Below, piece after piece: positions 51,174-60,182 of a DNA stretch of 64,000 nucleotides. The number at the start of each line of letters is the position of its first letter. Positions within the stretch are counted from its first letter, which is position 1. Made by a program: the position numbers and the translations under genes. This stretch comes from an uncultured Rivibacter sp. (GTDB lineage Bacteria; Pseudomonadota; Gammaproteobacteria; Burkholderiales; Burkholderiaceae). The stretch spans positions 6,373 through 70,372 of the forward strand of contig CAMLLU010000027.1 in the NCBI GenBank assembly GCA_946480925.1, read 5' to 3'. The notes beneath the pieces were generated by a model. It was not told the DNA's origin. It saw only the letters and a list, made by a program, of their open reading frames with translations, and did no database searches.

Positions 51174-51326
51174 ATCAGCCTTTCAATAACAAAAGAACAC
51201 CGCGCGGCAGGTTGCCCAATGCGCAGCCCCTCACCAGCTTGGCGAAGAGCCCGTGATCGTACCATAGGCGCGAGCGCCAAAGCGGTCACGGCGGCCGTGC
51301 CGGCCGGGACAGGCACGGCCCCTCCC

Positions 51327-51332
51327 TATAAT
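51327..51332 (+). promoter_or_regulatory. Candidate -10 element for ispB
   Basis: A consensus TATAAT lies 45 bases before the ispB GTG start, in the divergent gap with rplU. No good -35 sequence is seen at 16-18 bp spacing. Confidence 0.45.
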
Positions 51333-51377
51333 CGCCCGTCTCCTCACCGCGAGCCGCACAGTTCAAGGGTCCCCAGC

Positions 51378-52361
51378 GTGTCCCCCGTATCCCCCACAAC
51401 GACCTCCGCGGCAGCCTTCCTGACTGCCGACATGGCCGAGGTCGACGCCCTGATCCAGCGCCGCCTTGCCTCCGACGTGGTGCTGATCAACCAGATCTCC
51501 CACTACATCATCAGTGCCGGCGGCAAGCGCATCCGCCCGATGCTGGTTCTCTTGTTCGCACGCGCGCTGGGCTTCAACGGGCCGGAGCGCTACGAATTGG
51601 CCGCCACGGTGGAGTTCATTCACACCGCCACGCTGCTGCACGACGATGTGGTGGACGAGTCTGCGTTGCGCCGCGGTCGCGAAACCGCCAACGCCCTGTT
51701 CGGCAACGCTGCCAGCGTTCTAGTGGGCGACTTTCTCTACTCGCGCGCATTCCAGATGATGGTGTCGGTTCAACGCCTGCGCGTTCTGGAAGTGCTGGCC
51801 GACGCCACCAACGTGATTGCCGAAGGGGAAGTGCTGCAGCTGATGAACATGCACGACCCTGATATCGAGGTCGAGGACTATCTGCGCGTCATCCGCTACA
51901 AGACAGCCAAGTTGTTCGAAGCCAGTTCACGCCTGGGAGCGGTGCTGGCCGGCGCCGATGCAGCGCTCGAGAAGACCTGTGCCTCCTACGGGCGAGCGCT
52001 GGGCACCGCATTCCAACTCGTGGACGACCTGCTCGACTACGAAGGGCTGTCAGCGCAGATGGGCAAGAACGTGGGTGATGACCTTCGCGAAGGCAAGCCG
52101 ACGCTGCCACTGCTGGTCGCCATGGAGCGCGGCACACCACAGCAACGTGCACTGATCCGCCATGCCATCGAGCATGGTGAAGTGGAGAAACTGCCCGAGA
52201 TCATCGAGATCGTACGTAGCACTGGCGCGCTGGAAGCCACTCGTGAAGCGGCTCGCGCCGAGGCAGCGAAGGCTCGTGAATGTCTTGCGTTGCTACCGGC
52301 ATCAGAATGCCGCGAAGCTCTGCTAGAATTTTGTGTTCGTTCGGTGAATCGCTCTTCTTGA
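51378..52361 (+). CDS. ispB: Octaprenyl (polyprenyl) diphosphate synthase
   Basis: The GTG at 51378 (after AAGGG) gives 327 residues; an internal ATG at 51430 is the alternative. Both Asp-rich motifs are present: LLHDDVVDESALRRG (DDxxD, about residues 92-106) and QLVDDLLDYEG (about 219-229), with GGKRIRPMLVLL earlier. It elongates farnesyl diphosphate with isopentenyl diphosphate to make the ubiquinone side chain. It is transcribed away from rplU and followed by tRNA-Pro. Confidence 0.95.
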   Translation: MSPVSPTTTSAAAFLTADMAEVDALIQRRLASDVVLINQISHYIISAGGKRIRPMLVLLFARALGFNGPERYELAATVEFIHTATLLHDDVVDESALRRGRETANALFGNAASVLVGDFLYSRAFQMMVSVQRLRVLEVLADATNVIAEGEVLQLMNMHDPDIEVEDYLRVIRYKTAKLFEASSRLGAVLAGADAALEKTCASYGRALGTAFQLVDDLLDYEGLSAQMGKNVGDDLREGKPTLPLLVAMERGTPQQRALIRHAIEHGEVEKLPEIIEIVRSTGALEATREAARAEAAKARECLALLPASECREALLEFCVRSVNRSS

Positions 52362-52413
52362 GCCGATTTGGCGAACCAAGCAGCAGGCCCGTAGCGGGTC
52401 AATCACTGCAAAT

Positions 52414-52490
52414 CGGGGTGTAGCTTAGCCTGGTAGAGCGCTACGTTCGGGACGTAGAGGCCGGAGGTTCGAATCCTCTCACCCCGACCA
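52414..52490 (+). tRNA. tRNA-Pro (anticodon CGG)
   Basis: A complete 77-base cloverleaf with encoded CCA: acceptor CGGGGTG pairs with CACCCCG, the anticodon arm is CTACG TTCGGGA CGTAG with anticodon CGG, and the T-arm is GGAGG TTCGAAT CCTCT. It decodes the Pro codon CCG, heavily used in this G+C-rich genome. Confidence 0.97.
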
Positions 52491-52538
52491 ACATTTTCTC
52501 CATCGGGCTCCGTTTCAGGAGCCTTTCTCTTCTGTGTA

Positions 52539-53162
52539 TCAGAGCCAACCGTCTTCGACGAGCTGGTTCTCGCACTGCTCTGCGTTCTGGAAGTGAATCG
52601 CCCGCCAGCCGCAGGCTTCGGCCGTCTGAACGTTGCCGACATGGTCGTCGATGAACACGCTCTCTGCGGGCGTAATGCCGAAGCGCAAGTGCATTAGCTC
52701 GAACACCGCTGGATCGGGCTTGATGAGCCCGACGCGGGCTGAAAACACACCCCCATCAAACCAAGAGAAGAAATCGTTGCTGCGCTCAAGGTGGTCCGCA
52801 TACGGCGCGGGCATGTTCGAAAGGTAGAACAGCGGATGGCCGGCCTCTTTGAGGCGGCGCATCAAGGCCACCGTCGTGCGGACGGGCTCCAGATGCGGTG
52901 GCACGGCAGCTATCACGGCGCTGACGTCTTCGACGCTCATGCCGGCGCGCAGCGCGATGCACTCCGCCAACTCAGGCGCGCCAACCGTGCCGCGGTCGAA
53001 CTCCGCCCAGTCGCTATGAGGCACGAAGCTCTGGAAGATCTGCGCCGCCACTTCGCGCGCGCTCGCTTCGTCACGTGCGTGATGTGGCAGCACCTGCTGC
53101 AACAGCTGCAGCGGTTGCCAGCGGAACACCACGCCGCCGAAGTCGAAGACGACCGCCTTCAT
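52539..53162 (-). CDS. HAD-superfamily hydrolase (subfamily IA)
   Basis: The 207-residue protein begins KAVVFDFGGVVFRW, the HAD motif I with the nucleophilic Asp. Motif II is FYLSNMP, the motif III Lys is in GLIKPDPAVFELM, and motif IV is VFIDDHVGNV (about residues 165-174). A helical cap lies between motifs I and II. It resembles YihX-type sugar-phosphate phosphatases. Its start overlaps the pgi stop (ATGA), so it is coupled to pgi, and a sugar phosphate substrate is plausible. Confidence 0.88.
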   Translation of the reverse strand: MKAVVFDFGGVVFRWQPLQLLQQVLPHHARDEASAREVAAQIFQSFVPHSDWAEFDRGTVGAPELAECIALRAGMSVEDVSAVIAAVPPHLEPVRTTVALMRRLKEAGHPLFYLSNMPAPYADHLERSNDFFSWFDGGVFSARVGLIKPDPAVFELMHLRFGITPAESVFIDDHVGNVQTAEACGWRAIHFQNAEQCENQLVEDGWL

Positions 53163-54757
53163 ACGACGAGGCGGCGAAGCAAACCCGCCGTCGATGCATC
53201 CAGCCCCTGCGTATCGCCACTGGCCATGCGTGGCAGCAGATCGCTGCACAGCGCCTTGCCCAGCTCCACGCCCCATTGGTCGAAGCTGTTGATGCCCCAC
53301 AGCGCGCCGCTAACGAATACACGGTGCTCATACAACGCGATCAGCGCACCGAGCGAACGAGGCGTGAGCTGCTCGAGCAGCAAAGTAGTGCTGGGCCGGT
53401 TGCCAGGGAAGCTGCGATGCCGAGCGATGATGCAGGCATCGAGCTCGCGTGACGCAGTGGGCGCCTTTTCCCCCAGCGCTTGTTCGGTCGTCTTGCCCAA
53501 CATCAACGCCTGCGACTGCGCAAGGCAGTTGGCCAGCAGCTTGGCATGCAAGTCGGCGTGTTCGTGCGCCGGGCGCTTCACGGCGATGAACTCCACCGGA
53601 ATTACGTCGGCCCCCTGGTGCAGCATCTGGAAGTAGGCATGCTGACCATTGGTGCCAGGCTCGCCCCACACCACGGGGCTCGTGCCGTAAGGCAGCGGCG
53701 CGCCCGAAAGGTCGACGCATTTGCCGTTGCTTTCCATCTCGAGCTGCTGCAGGTAGGCCGGCAAGCGCTTCAGGCCTTGGTGGTACGGCGCCACGCTGCG
53801 GCTGGTGAAGCCGTGGAAGTTGCGATACCAGATGTCGAGCAGACCCAGCACGACGGGCAGGTTGCGCTCGAGTGGCGATTGCCCGAAGTGCTGGTCCATT
53901 GCGTGCGCACCCGCCAGCAGCGTGCGGAAGTTGTCGGCTCCCACGGCCAGTGCAATCGGCAGCCCGATGGCAGACCACAGCGAATAGCGCCCACCCACCC
54001 AGTCCCAGAACCCGAAGGTCGTGTCGATGCCGAACTCCGCCGCCGCTTTCACGTTGGTGGTGGTGGCGACGAAGTGCTTGCGCGTATCGGTACCACCATG
54101 CGCAAGGAACCACGCCTTGGCGACATGCGCGTTGGCCATGGTTTCCTGCGTCGTGAAGGTCTTGGACGCAATGATGAACAGAGTCTCGGCCGGGTTCAGC
54201 TCGCGCAGCACGGGCGCGATGTCATGTCCGTCGACATTGGAGACGAAGTGGAAATGCAGGCCGCGACGGCAATAGGCGTCCAGCGCTGGCACCACCATCT
54301 GCGGCCCCAGGTCGGACCCGCCGATACCGATATTCACCACATGCCGGATGCCGCTGGCGGCCGTGTCCCGCACCTGCTCGACGTAGGCCAGCATACGGTC
54401 GAGCACCTCGCGCACCTCGGCGCTGAACGGCCCCTGGCCTTTGGGTGCCCGCAAAGCGGTATGCAGCACCGCACGACCTTCCGTCGTATTGATCGCTTCG
54501 CCGGACAACATGGCATCGCGGCGGGACTCAAGCTTGCATTCGCGGGCTAGGTCGAGCAGCAGCTTGAAGGTGGGGAGGTCCAAGCGGTTCTTCGACAGGT
54601 CAGCGAAGAGCTCAGGCGCCTCGAAGCTGAAGGACTCGAAGCGGCCGGCGTCGCGTGCAAACGCTTCGCGCACATCGAAGTCGTGGCCGTGGGCTTCGTA
54701 GTGGCCGCGCAGCGCGGTCCACGCGAGTGTGTTGTCGCAGCGAAGGGTGTCGTTCAT
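53159..54757 (-). CDS. pgi: Glucose-6-phosphate isomerase
   Basis: The 532-residue protein has the two PGI signatures. The first is around FIIASKTFTTQETMANAHV (about residues 200-218); the second near the C-terminus includes FDQWGVELGKALCSDLL (about 500). IGIGGSDLGPQMV (about 143-155) binds the phosphate. It interconverts glucose-6-phosphate and fructose-6-phosphate. Its start overlaps the tal stop by one base, forming a tal-pgi-HAD operon divergent from zwf-hexR. Confidence 0.97.
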   Translation of the reverse strand: MNDTLRCDNTLAWTALRGHYEAHGHDFDVREAFARDAGRFESFSFEAPELFADLSKNRLDLPTFKLLLDLARECKLESRRDAMLSGEAINTTEGRAVLHTALRAPKGQGPFSAEVREVLDRMLAYVEQVRDTAASGIRHVVNIGIGGSDLGPQMVVPALDAYCRRGLHFHFVSNVDGHDIAPVLRELNPAETLFIIASKTFTTQETMANAHVAKAWFLAHGGTDTRKHFVATTTNVKAAAEFGIDTTFGFWDWVGGRYSLWSAIGLPIALAVGADNFRTLLAGAHAMDQHFGQSPLERNLPVVLGLLDIWYRNFHGFTSRSVAPYHQGLKRLPAYLQQLEMESNGKCVDLSGAPLPYGTSPVVWGEPGTNGQHAYFQMLHQGADVIPVEFIAVKRPAHEHADLHAKLLANCLAQSQALMLGKTTEQALGEKAPTASRELDACIIARHRSFPGNRPSTTLLLEQLTPRSLGALIALYEHRVFVSGALWGINSFDQWGVELGKALCSDLLPRMASGDTQGLDASTAGLLRRLVV

Positions 54758-55707
54758 CAGAGCGAGCGGATCATGTGGTCGAGCTTGGCGGCATCGGCCG
54801 CAAAGGCGCGAATGCCCTCAGCCAGCTTCTCGGTCGCCATCGCGTCTTCGTTCAGCGCGTAGCGGAAGCTGGCTTCGTTGTAGGTGATCGCCTTGGCGTC
54901 GCAGTTCTTGCAGGCCTCCGCATCGAGCGCTCGGGCCACAGGCGCATCGCTGGCCTGCAGTTGGGCCAGCAGTTCCGGGCTGATGGTGAGGAGATCGCAA
55001 CCGGCCAGCGCGAGGATCTGCCCGACATTGCGGAAGCTTGCGCCCATGACCTCGGTTTCGATGCCGAATTTCTTGTAGTAACGGTAGATCTGCGTCACCG
55101 ACTTCACGCCCGGGTCGTTGACGCCAGCGTTGGCAGCCTCGTCCCACGCAGCGCCACCAGCCTTCTTGTACCAGTCGTAGATGCGGCCGACAAAAGGAGA
55201 AATCAGCTGCACACCGGCTTCACCGCAGGCAACGGCTTGGCTGAAAGCGAACAGCAGCGTGAGGTTGCAGCGGATACCCTCGCGCTCCAGCGCATGGGCC
55301 GCCTGGATGCCTTCCCAGGTAGCGGCGACCTTGATCAGTACACGCTCACGACCGATGCCTGCGGCCTCGTACAGGCCCATGATGCGCTGCGCGCGCGCGA
55401 TGGTGGCAGCCGTGTCGAAGCTCAGACGCGCATCCACTTCGGTGGAAACGCGCCCAGGCACGACCTTCAGGATCTCGAGACCGAAGCGCACCAGCACGCG
55501 GTCGACGATGGCGTCGAGCGGTTGACCCTTGTGCGCTGCCACCACTTCGGCAAGCAGCGGGGCGTATTCCGACTTTTGCACCGCCTTCAGGATGAGCGAC
55601 GGATTCGTCGTCGCGTCCTGCGGCGCGAACTGCGCCAGTTGCTTGAAATCACCGGTATCGGCGACGACAGTGGTGTATTGCTTGAGCTGATCGAGTTGAG
55701 TGGGCAT
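54757..55707 (-). CDS. tal: Transaldolase
   Basis: The 316-residue protein is of the TalB type. It has [20 protein letters not shown] at the start, [13 protein letters not shown] (about residues 28-40) and [15 protein letters not shown] (about 127-141), whose Lys forms the Schiff base. [29 protein letters not shown] (two parts, about 157-185) follows. It transfers dihydroxyacetone units in the pentose phosphate pathway. It is first in an operon with pgi, divergent from zwf. Confidence 0.97.
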   Translation of the reverse strand: MPTQLDQLKQYTTVVADTGDFKQLAQFAPQDATTNPSLILKAVQKSEYAPLLAEVVAAHKGQPLDAIVDRVLVRFGLEILKVVPGRVSTEVDARLSFDTAATIARAQRIMGLYEAAGIGRERVLIKVAATWEGIQAAHALEREGIRCNLTLLFAFSQAVACGEAGVQLISPFVGRIYDWYKKAGGAAWDEAANAGVNDPGVKSVTQIYRYYKKFGIETEVMGASFRNVGQILALAGCDLLTISPELLAQLQASDAPVARALDAEACKNCDAKAITYNEASFRYALNEDAMATEKLAEGIRAFAADAAKLDHMIRSL

Positions 55708-55876
55708 GGTGGCCTATGACGTGTACTGCTGCAGAACGAGCGAGGATTGTCGCGCTTGACGATTGCACCCCGGTGAACTCGGGCGGCACGCGACCATCGT
55801 AACCGCGTTACCCCTTAACTCAACGGAAACCAAAGAATCACCTCGCCCATCTGGATTGCCCTTCGAGCGATAGCCG

Positions 55877-55925
55877 TTGACGAATCCATCGCTCGTGGGC
55901 ATGATGGGCGTGAAACTTTGTTTCA
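55877..55925 (+). promoter_or_regulatory. zwf promoter with overlapping TGAAAC/GTTTCA palindrome (HexR operator candidate)
   Basis: TTGACG (55877-55882) and CATGAT (55900-55905) are spaced by 17 bp. The predicted start, near 55912, falls inside TGAAAC-TTT-GTTTCA (55911-55925), a six-base-arm palindrome ending six bases before the zwf ATG. A repressor bound there would block initiation. HexR, encoded directly downstream of zwf, is the obvious candidate. Confidence 0.65.
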
Positions 55926-55931
55926 TAGACC

Positions 55932-57377
55932 ATGTCATTCGATCTCGTTTTCTTCGGTGGTACCGGCGATCTCACATGGCGCAAGCTGATGCCGGCGTTG
56001 TTCCAGGCCTTCCGTCACGGCAAGCTGCCGCCAGGCGGCCGCATCCTGGCCGTCGCGCGCGACGAGCAAAGTGACGATCAATACCGCGCATGGCTGAAGG
56101 CGCGTTTCCAGGAAGTCGATGACGCCAAGCGGCCCAGCGACGAGGAATTCGACCGTTTTGCGGCGCTGTTGCACTACCGTCGCATGGACCTCTCGCAACC
56201 CGGTCACTACCAGCGCCTGAAGGAATGGCTCAGCGAGCGCAATGCCGACACGGCGGTGCTGTACTTGGCCACAAGCCCGCACCTGTTTCCGCAGATCTGC
56301 GAACAGCTGGGCGTCGCCGACCTCAATGGGCCGCACATCCGCGTGGTGCTCGAGAAGCCGCTGGGGCACGACTTGCAAAGCGCGCAGGAAATCAACCGCG
56401 TGGTGCGTTCGGTGTTCGCAGAGAACCAGGCCTTCCGGATCGACCACTACCTCGGCAAGCCTTCGGTGCAAAACCTGGCTGCGCTGCGCTTCGGCAATGC
56501 ATTGTTCGAGCCACTGTGGCGGCGCGAGTGCATTGCCAACATCCAGATCACGCTGGCCGAAAGCCTGGGCGTGGGCACGCGCGGCGACTTCTACGACCGC
56601 ACAGGCGCGCTGAGAGACATGATCCAGAACCACGCGCTGCAGCTGCTCACGATGGTGGCGATGGAGCCGCCGTCGTCCAACGATGCCGATGCGATCCGTG
56701 ATGAAAAGCTGAAAGTGCTGCGCTCACTGAAGCCCTTCACGGACGAGAGCGTGGCGCGTGACGTGGTGCGCGGCCAGTACCGGGCCGGCATGTCAGGCGG
56801 CAAGCCGGTACCCGGCTATCTGGAAGAGGCCAAGGTTCCAGCGGGCAGTCATTGCGAAACCTTCGTCGCGTTACGCACCGAGGTGCAGAACTGGCGTTGG
56901 GCCGGTGTGCCGTTCTACCTGCGCACCGGCAAACGGCTGGCCGCGCGCGACGCCGAGATCGTTGTGAACTTCCGGCCGGTGCCGCACCCCATCTTCCCTG
57001 GCACCAACCGGGCCAACAAGTTGGTGATCAAGCTGCAGCCCGAAGACGGCCTGGAGCTCCACCTGTCGGCGGCCAAAGGCTCAGGGCAAAGCGAGGCTTT
57101 GTCGCCAGTGTTCCTGGATCTCGACTTCGACAAGGCCTTCCCGACCGACCGCGTCGGCGCCTACGAACGCCTGTTGCTCGATGCGATCGCCGGCCGGCTG
57201 AACCTTTTCGTGCGCAGCGACGAGCAGGAGCAGGCTTGGCGCTGGGTCGAGCCTATCCTCGACGCGTGGCGCAAGGATACGACGGGTCCGCGCACCTATG
57301 CCGCCGGCTCGTGGGGCCCGGCCGCTGCCAGCGCGCTTGTGGCACGCGACGGCTTCTCGTGGTTCGAGGAAGAGTGA
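55932..57377 (+). CDS. zwf: Glucose-6-phosphate 1-dehydrogenase
   Basis: The 481-residue protein has the nucleotide-binding LVFFGGTGDLTWRKLMPALF (about residues 4-23), the active-site RIDHYLGKPSVQNL (about 170-183), EKPLGHD (about 140) and TGKRLA (about 340). It oxidises glucose-6-phosphate to 6-phosphogluconolactone with NADP+ (or NAD+). It is divergent from tal-pgi and immediately followed by hexR. The palindrome just before the ATG suggests repression by HexR. Confidence 0.97.
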   Translation: MSFDLVFFGGTGDLTWRKLMPALFQAFRHGKLPPGGRILAVARDEQSDDQYRAWLKARFQEVDDAKRPSDEEFDRFAALLHYRRMDLSQPGHYQRLKEWLSERNADTAVLYLATSPHLFPQICEQLGVADLNGPHIRVVLEKPLGHDLQSAQEINRVVRSVFAENQAFRIDHYLGKPSVQNLAALRFGNALFEPLWRRECIANIQITLAESLGVGTRGDFYDRTGALRDMIQNHALQLLTMVAMEPPSSNDADAIRDEKLKVLRSLKPFTDESVARDVVRGQYRAGMSGGKPVPGYLEEAKVPAGSHCETFVALRTEVQNWRWAGVPFYLRTGKRLAARDAEIVVNFRPVPHPIFPGTNRANKLVIKLQPEDGLELHLSAAKGSGQSEALSPVFLDLDFDKAFPTDRVGAYERLLLDAIAGRLNLFVRSDEQEQAWRWVEPILDAWRKDTTGPRTYAAGSWGPAAASALVARDGFSWFEEE

Positions 57378-58241
57378 GTGAGCACCATGCTCGATCGCAT
57401 CCGCGCGTCGATCCCGGCGCTCCCCCCCGCCGAACAGCGCGTGGCCAAGCTCGTGCTGGCCGACCCGCGCAGCTTCGCCAGCCTGCCGGTGGCCGAGTTG
57501 GCAGAGCGCTCGCACGTGAGCAAGCCGACGGTGGTGCGCTTCTGCCGCAGCGTGGGCTACGACGGCTTGGCTGACTTCAAGCTCAAGCTGGCTGGTAGCG
57601 TGAACGAAGGCGTGCCTTTCGTACACCGCGCGGTGGATGTAGACGACAAGGCCAGCGATCTGATCGTCAAGGTGCTCGACAACGCCGTGTCGGCGCTGCT
57701 CAAGTTCCGCAACGACGCTGCCAGCCACGCCTATGAGCGCGCCATCGCGGCGCTGGCGGACGCCGGCAAACAGGGTCGCAAGATCGAGTTCTACGGGGTC
57801 GGCAACTCGGGCATCGTGGCACAAGACGCGCAACACAAGTTCTTCCGCCTTGGCGTCAATGCAGTGGCTTACAGCGATGGCCATGTGCAGGTGATGGCCG
57901 CGACGATGCTGAGGCCCGGTGATTGCGCGGTGATCATCTCGAACTCCGGCCGCAGCCGCGACCTGCTCGACGCCGCCGAGATCGCCAGGAAGAAAGGTGC
58001 AACCACGATCATCATCACGGCCAGCGGCTCGCCGCTGGCGCAGCATGCACAGGTGTTGCTGGCGGCCGACCACCCGGAAGACTACGATCGGTACAGCCCG
58101 ATGGTGTCGCGCCTGCTGCACCTGATGGTGATCGATATCCTGACCACTGGCGTCGCGCTGCGGCTGGGTGAGAACCTGCGACCGATGCTGCAGGAGATCA
58201 AGAAGAACCTGCGAGCCAAGCGCTACGCGCAGGCGGAGTGA
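57378..58241 (+). CDS. hexR: RpiR-family regulator HexR
   Basis: The GTG at 57378 directly follows the zwf stop; ATG 57387 is in the same frame. The protein (287 residues from GTG) has an N-terminal HTH_6 domain (LPPAEQRVAKLVLADPRSFA, HVSKPTVVRFCRSVGYDG, about residues 15-65). A SIS sugar-phosphate-binding domain follows (IEFYGVGNSGIVAQDAQHKF, VIISNSGRSRDLLDAAEIA, about 135-205). HexR represses hexose catabolism genes and responds to KDPG. Linkage to zwf supports autoregulation. Confidence 0.93.
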   Translation: MSTMLDRIRASIPALPPAEQRVAKLVLADPRSFASLPVAELAERSHVSKPTVVRFCRSVGYDGLADFKLKLAGSVNEGVPFVHRAVDVDDKASDLIVKVLDNAVSALLKFRNDAASHAYERAIAALADAGKQGRKIEFYGVGNSGIVAQDAQHKFFRLGVNAVAYSDGHVQVMAATMLRPGDCAVIISNSGRSRDLLDAAEIARKKGATTIIITASGSPLAQHAQVLLAADHPEDYDRYSPMVSRLLHLMVIDILTTGVALRLGENLRPMLQEIKKNLRAKRYAQAE

Positions 58242-58263
58242 AGCAAGACCGCTACGCCGAACG

Positions 58264-58293
58264 AAAAACGGCCCGCATAGGCGGGCCGTTTTC
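58264..58293. terminator. Bidirectional intrinsic terminator between hexR and the mla operon
   Basis: AAACGGCCCGC (58266-58276), ATAG loop, GCGGGCCGTTT (58281-58291) form a perfect 11-bp stem with an A-run before and TTTTC after. It serves both hexR on the plus strand and mlaB on the minus strand. Confidence 0.9.
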
Positions 58294-58310
58294 TTGTAAG
58301 CGAGCCTGTG

Positions 58311-58595
58311 TCAGCTTTGCGCGATCGGCAGCGCCTGATCGACGCCGTAAACCTTGGCCAGCTCCACCAGTTTGGCCGGCAAGCGCCTCACCTCGAAGCG
58401 CTTGCCCCAGGCCTGTGCAAGGCGCTCGCACTCGAGCAGCACCGCCAGGGCACTGGAATCGAAACGCTGCAGCTGCGAGCCATCGATCGACAACAGCTCC
58501 GTCGGCCCCGACGCCTCGCGCTGCAGCGCGCCCTTGAGCATGCGCAGCGTGTCGCGGGCTTCGCGTTCGGTCAGGACGGCGGGCAGCAACAGCAT
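58311..58595 (-). CDS. mlaB: STAS-domain protein MlaB
   Basis: The start at 58595 gives 94 residues. It is a small STAS domain with LLSIDGSQLQRFDSSALAVLLE (read in two parts), where the DSS region is the characteristic loop. MlaB stabilises the MlaFE ABC transporter in the cytoplasm. It is the last gene of the minus-strand mlaFEDACB set, which supports the assignment despite low sequence conservation. Confidence 0.85.
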   Translation of the reverse strand: MLLLPAVLTEREARDTLRMLKGALQREASGPTELLSIDGSQLQRFDSSALAVLLECERLAQAWGKRFEVRRLPAKLVELAKVYGVDQALPIAQS

Positions 58596-58609
58596 CGTCG
58601 CGGCTCCGC

Positions 58610-59230
58610 TCAGCTCTTGCCGCCGGTACCACCGGCCTTGTTGCGCTCGGCCAGCTTGGTGATCAGGCCGTCGATGCCATTGGCGCTGATTTCTTGCGCG
58701 AAGCTGCTGCGATAGTTTTGGACCAGCCACACACCCAGCACGTTCACGTCATAGATCTTCCAGCCATCGCCGGCCTTTTCGAGCCGGTAGTCGAGCTGGA
58801 TGGGATCGCCCTTGCCCTTAACCTCGGTACGCACGATGACCTCGGTGTCTTCGGGCTTGACGCGCATGGGCTTGAGCTCGACGACTTGATCGCGCACCTG
58901 CGCGATGGCGCCTGAATACGTGCGCACCAGCAGCACCTTGAATTCGTCCTGCAGGCGCTGCTGCTGCTCGGGCGTGGCCTGACGCCAGGAGGGCCCCACG
59001 GCCGATGCGGTCATGCGGCGGAAGTTCACGTGCGGCAGCACCTTGCTGTCCACCAGCGCCATGATCTTCTTCACATCGCCACCCTGCATGGACTTGTCGC
59101 CCTTCACGGTGTCGATCACCTCGTTGGAGACCTGCTTGATCAGTTCATCGGGCTTGGTCGTCTGCGCCTGGGCGGCGCCTGCGGCCGCGAAGCCGACGAG
59201 AGCGAAAACAGTCAGGAATCGTTTCAGCAT
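58610..59230 (-). CDS. mlaC: Periplasmic phospholipid-binding protein MlaC
   Basis: The start at 59230 gives a signal peptide (KRFLTVFALVGFAAAGAAQAQ) and 206 residues. Tol_Tol_Ttg2-type motifs are VDSKVLPHVNFRRMTASAVG (about residues 62-81), LQDEFKVLLVRTYSGAI and VYDVNVLGVWLVQNYRSSF-like WKIYDVNVLGVWLVQNYR. MlaC shuttles phospholipids between the outer-membrane MlaA complex and inner-membrane MlaFEDB. Confidence 0.94.
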   Translation of the reverse strand: MLKRFLTVFALVGFAAAGAAQAQTTKPDELIKQVSNEVIDTVKGDKSMQGGDVKKIMALVDSKVLPHVNFRRMTASAVGPSWRQATPEQQQRLQDEFKVLLVRTYSGAIAQVRDQVVELKPMRVKPEDTEVIVRTEVKGKGDPIQLDYRLEKAGDGWKIYDVNVLGVWLVQNYRSSFAQEISANGIDGLITKLAERNKAGGTGGKS

Positions 59231-59369
59231 TGATGGTCCTTTCGCGAGTTGCCCCAAGGGGCCCCGGTTTGAACTCGCCACGCCAGCGGAGTTCGCGCAG
59301 CGTAGCGGTTATGGCTCAACGTGCGGCTGCTGTGGCTGGTTCACCGCGGTGCCGGACGTTTGCAGAGGT

Positions 59370-60182
59370 TTACTTTTGTGCTCCCTGCGGCGCAGAGGCG
59401 GCCGAAGCCGGCGCGCCAGGCGGCTTGGCATGCCCTTCCTTGGCGTCAGCGCCGGTATCAGAAGGTTCCAGGTCGTAACGTTCCTCGGGGCCATCAGGCG
59501 GGTTGCCGTCGTACACGAGGCTGCGACGGCGCTGCAAGTAGCCGTCACGGATGAAGGTGTACTTGTCCAGCACGATGTCATCGAGCACCTGCGAGGCCCC
59601 CAGCAGGTTCGAGCGGGCATTGACTACACGCAGCGCCGTGAGCTGGTTGCGGGCTCGCACCGGCTTGGTCAGGAAGTCAGGTGAAGCGGCTTGGTCTACC
59701 GGCAGGCCGATCGAATCGCGCACCGTAGAGGGCCCCAGGATGGGCCACACGATGTAGGCACCCGGCGGCACGCCCCACTTGCCCAGCGTCTGGCCGAAGT
59801 CTTCACCATGCCGCTCCAGCCCCATCTCGGTAGCCGGATCGGCAATGCCAAAGAAGCCGAACACGCTGTTCGTACCGAAACGCATCATGTCCCGCAGGCC
59901 GTCTTCGATACGCCCTTGCAGGATCAGGTTGACCGCCGACCAAGCGTCCTTGATGTTGTTGAAGAAGTTGTCGACACCATCGCGCACGGGTTTCGGCATG
60001 AAGTCGGCATAGACGGTGGCCACCGGCTTGAGCACATGCTCATCGACCGCCTCGTTGAACGCAAAGATCTTGCGGTTCATCGGCTCCAGCGGGTCGCCCC
60101 GGTTGGACACCGTGGCGCAGCCGCTCAGCAGCACCATCAACGCGGCCAGCAACAGCAGCCGGCCCCGATGCAGAAGGTTCAT
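59370..60182 (-). CDS. mlaA: Outer-membrane lipoprotein MlaA (VacJ)
   Basis: The 270-residue lipoprotein has the lipobox LLSGC (Cys about residue 22) and GDPLEPMNRKIFAFNEAVDE (about 29-48). VRDGVDNFFNNIKDAWSAVN (about 67-86), RFGTNSVFGFFGIADPATE and GQTLGKWGVPPGAYIVWPILGPS (two parts) follow. A long acidic, Pro-rich tail ends the protein. MlaA removes phospholipids from the outer leaflet of the outer membrane. Unlike in E. coli, the gene lies inside the mla operon, and its start overlaps the mlaD stop. Confidence 0.95.
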   Translation of the reverse strand: MNLLHRGRLLLLAALMVLLSGCATVSNRGDPLEPMNRKIFAFNEAVDEHVLKPVATVYADFMPKPVRDGVDNFFNNIKDAWSAVNLILQGRIEDGLRDMMRFGTNSVFGFFGIADPATEMGLERHGEDFGQTLGKWGVPPGAYIVWPILGPSTVRDSIGLPVDQAASPDFLTKPVRARNQLTALRVVNARSNLLGASQVLDDIVLDKYTFIRDGYLQRRRSLVYDGNPPDGPEERYDLEPSDTGADAKEGHAKPPGAPASAASAPQGAQK

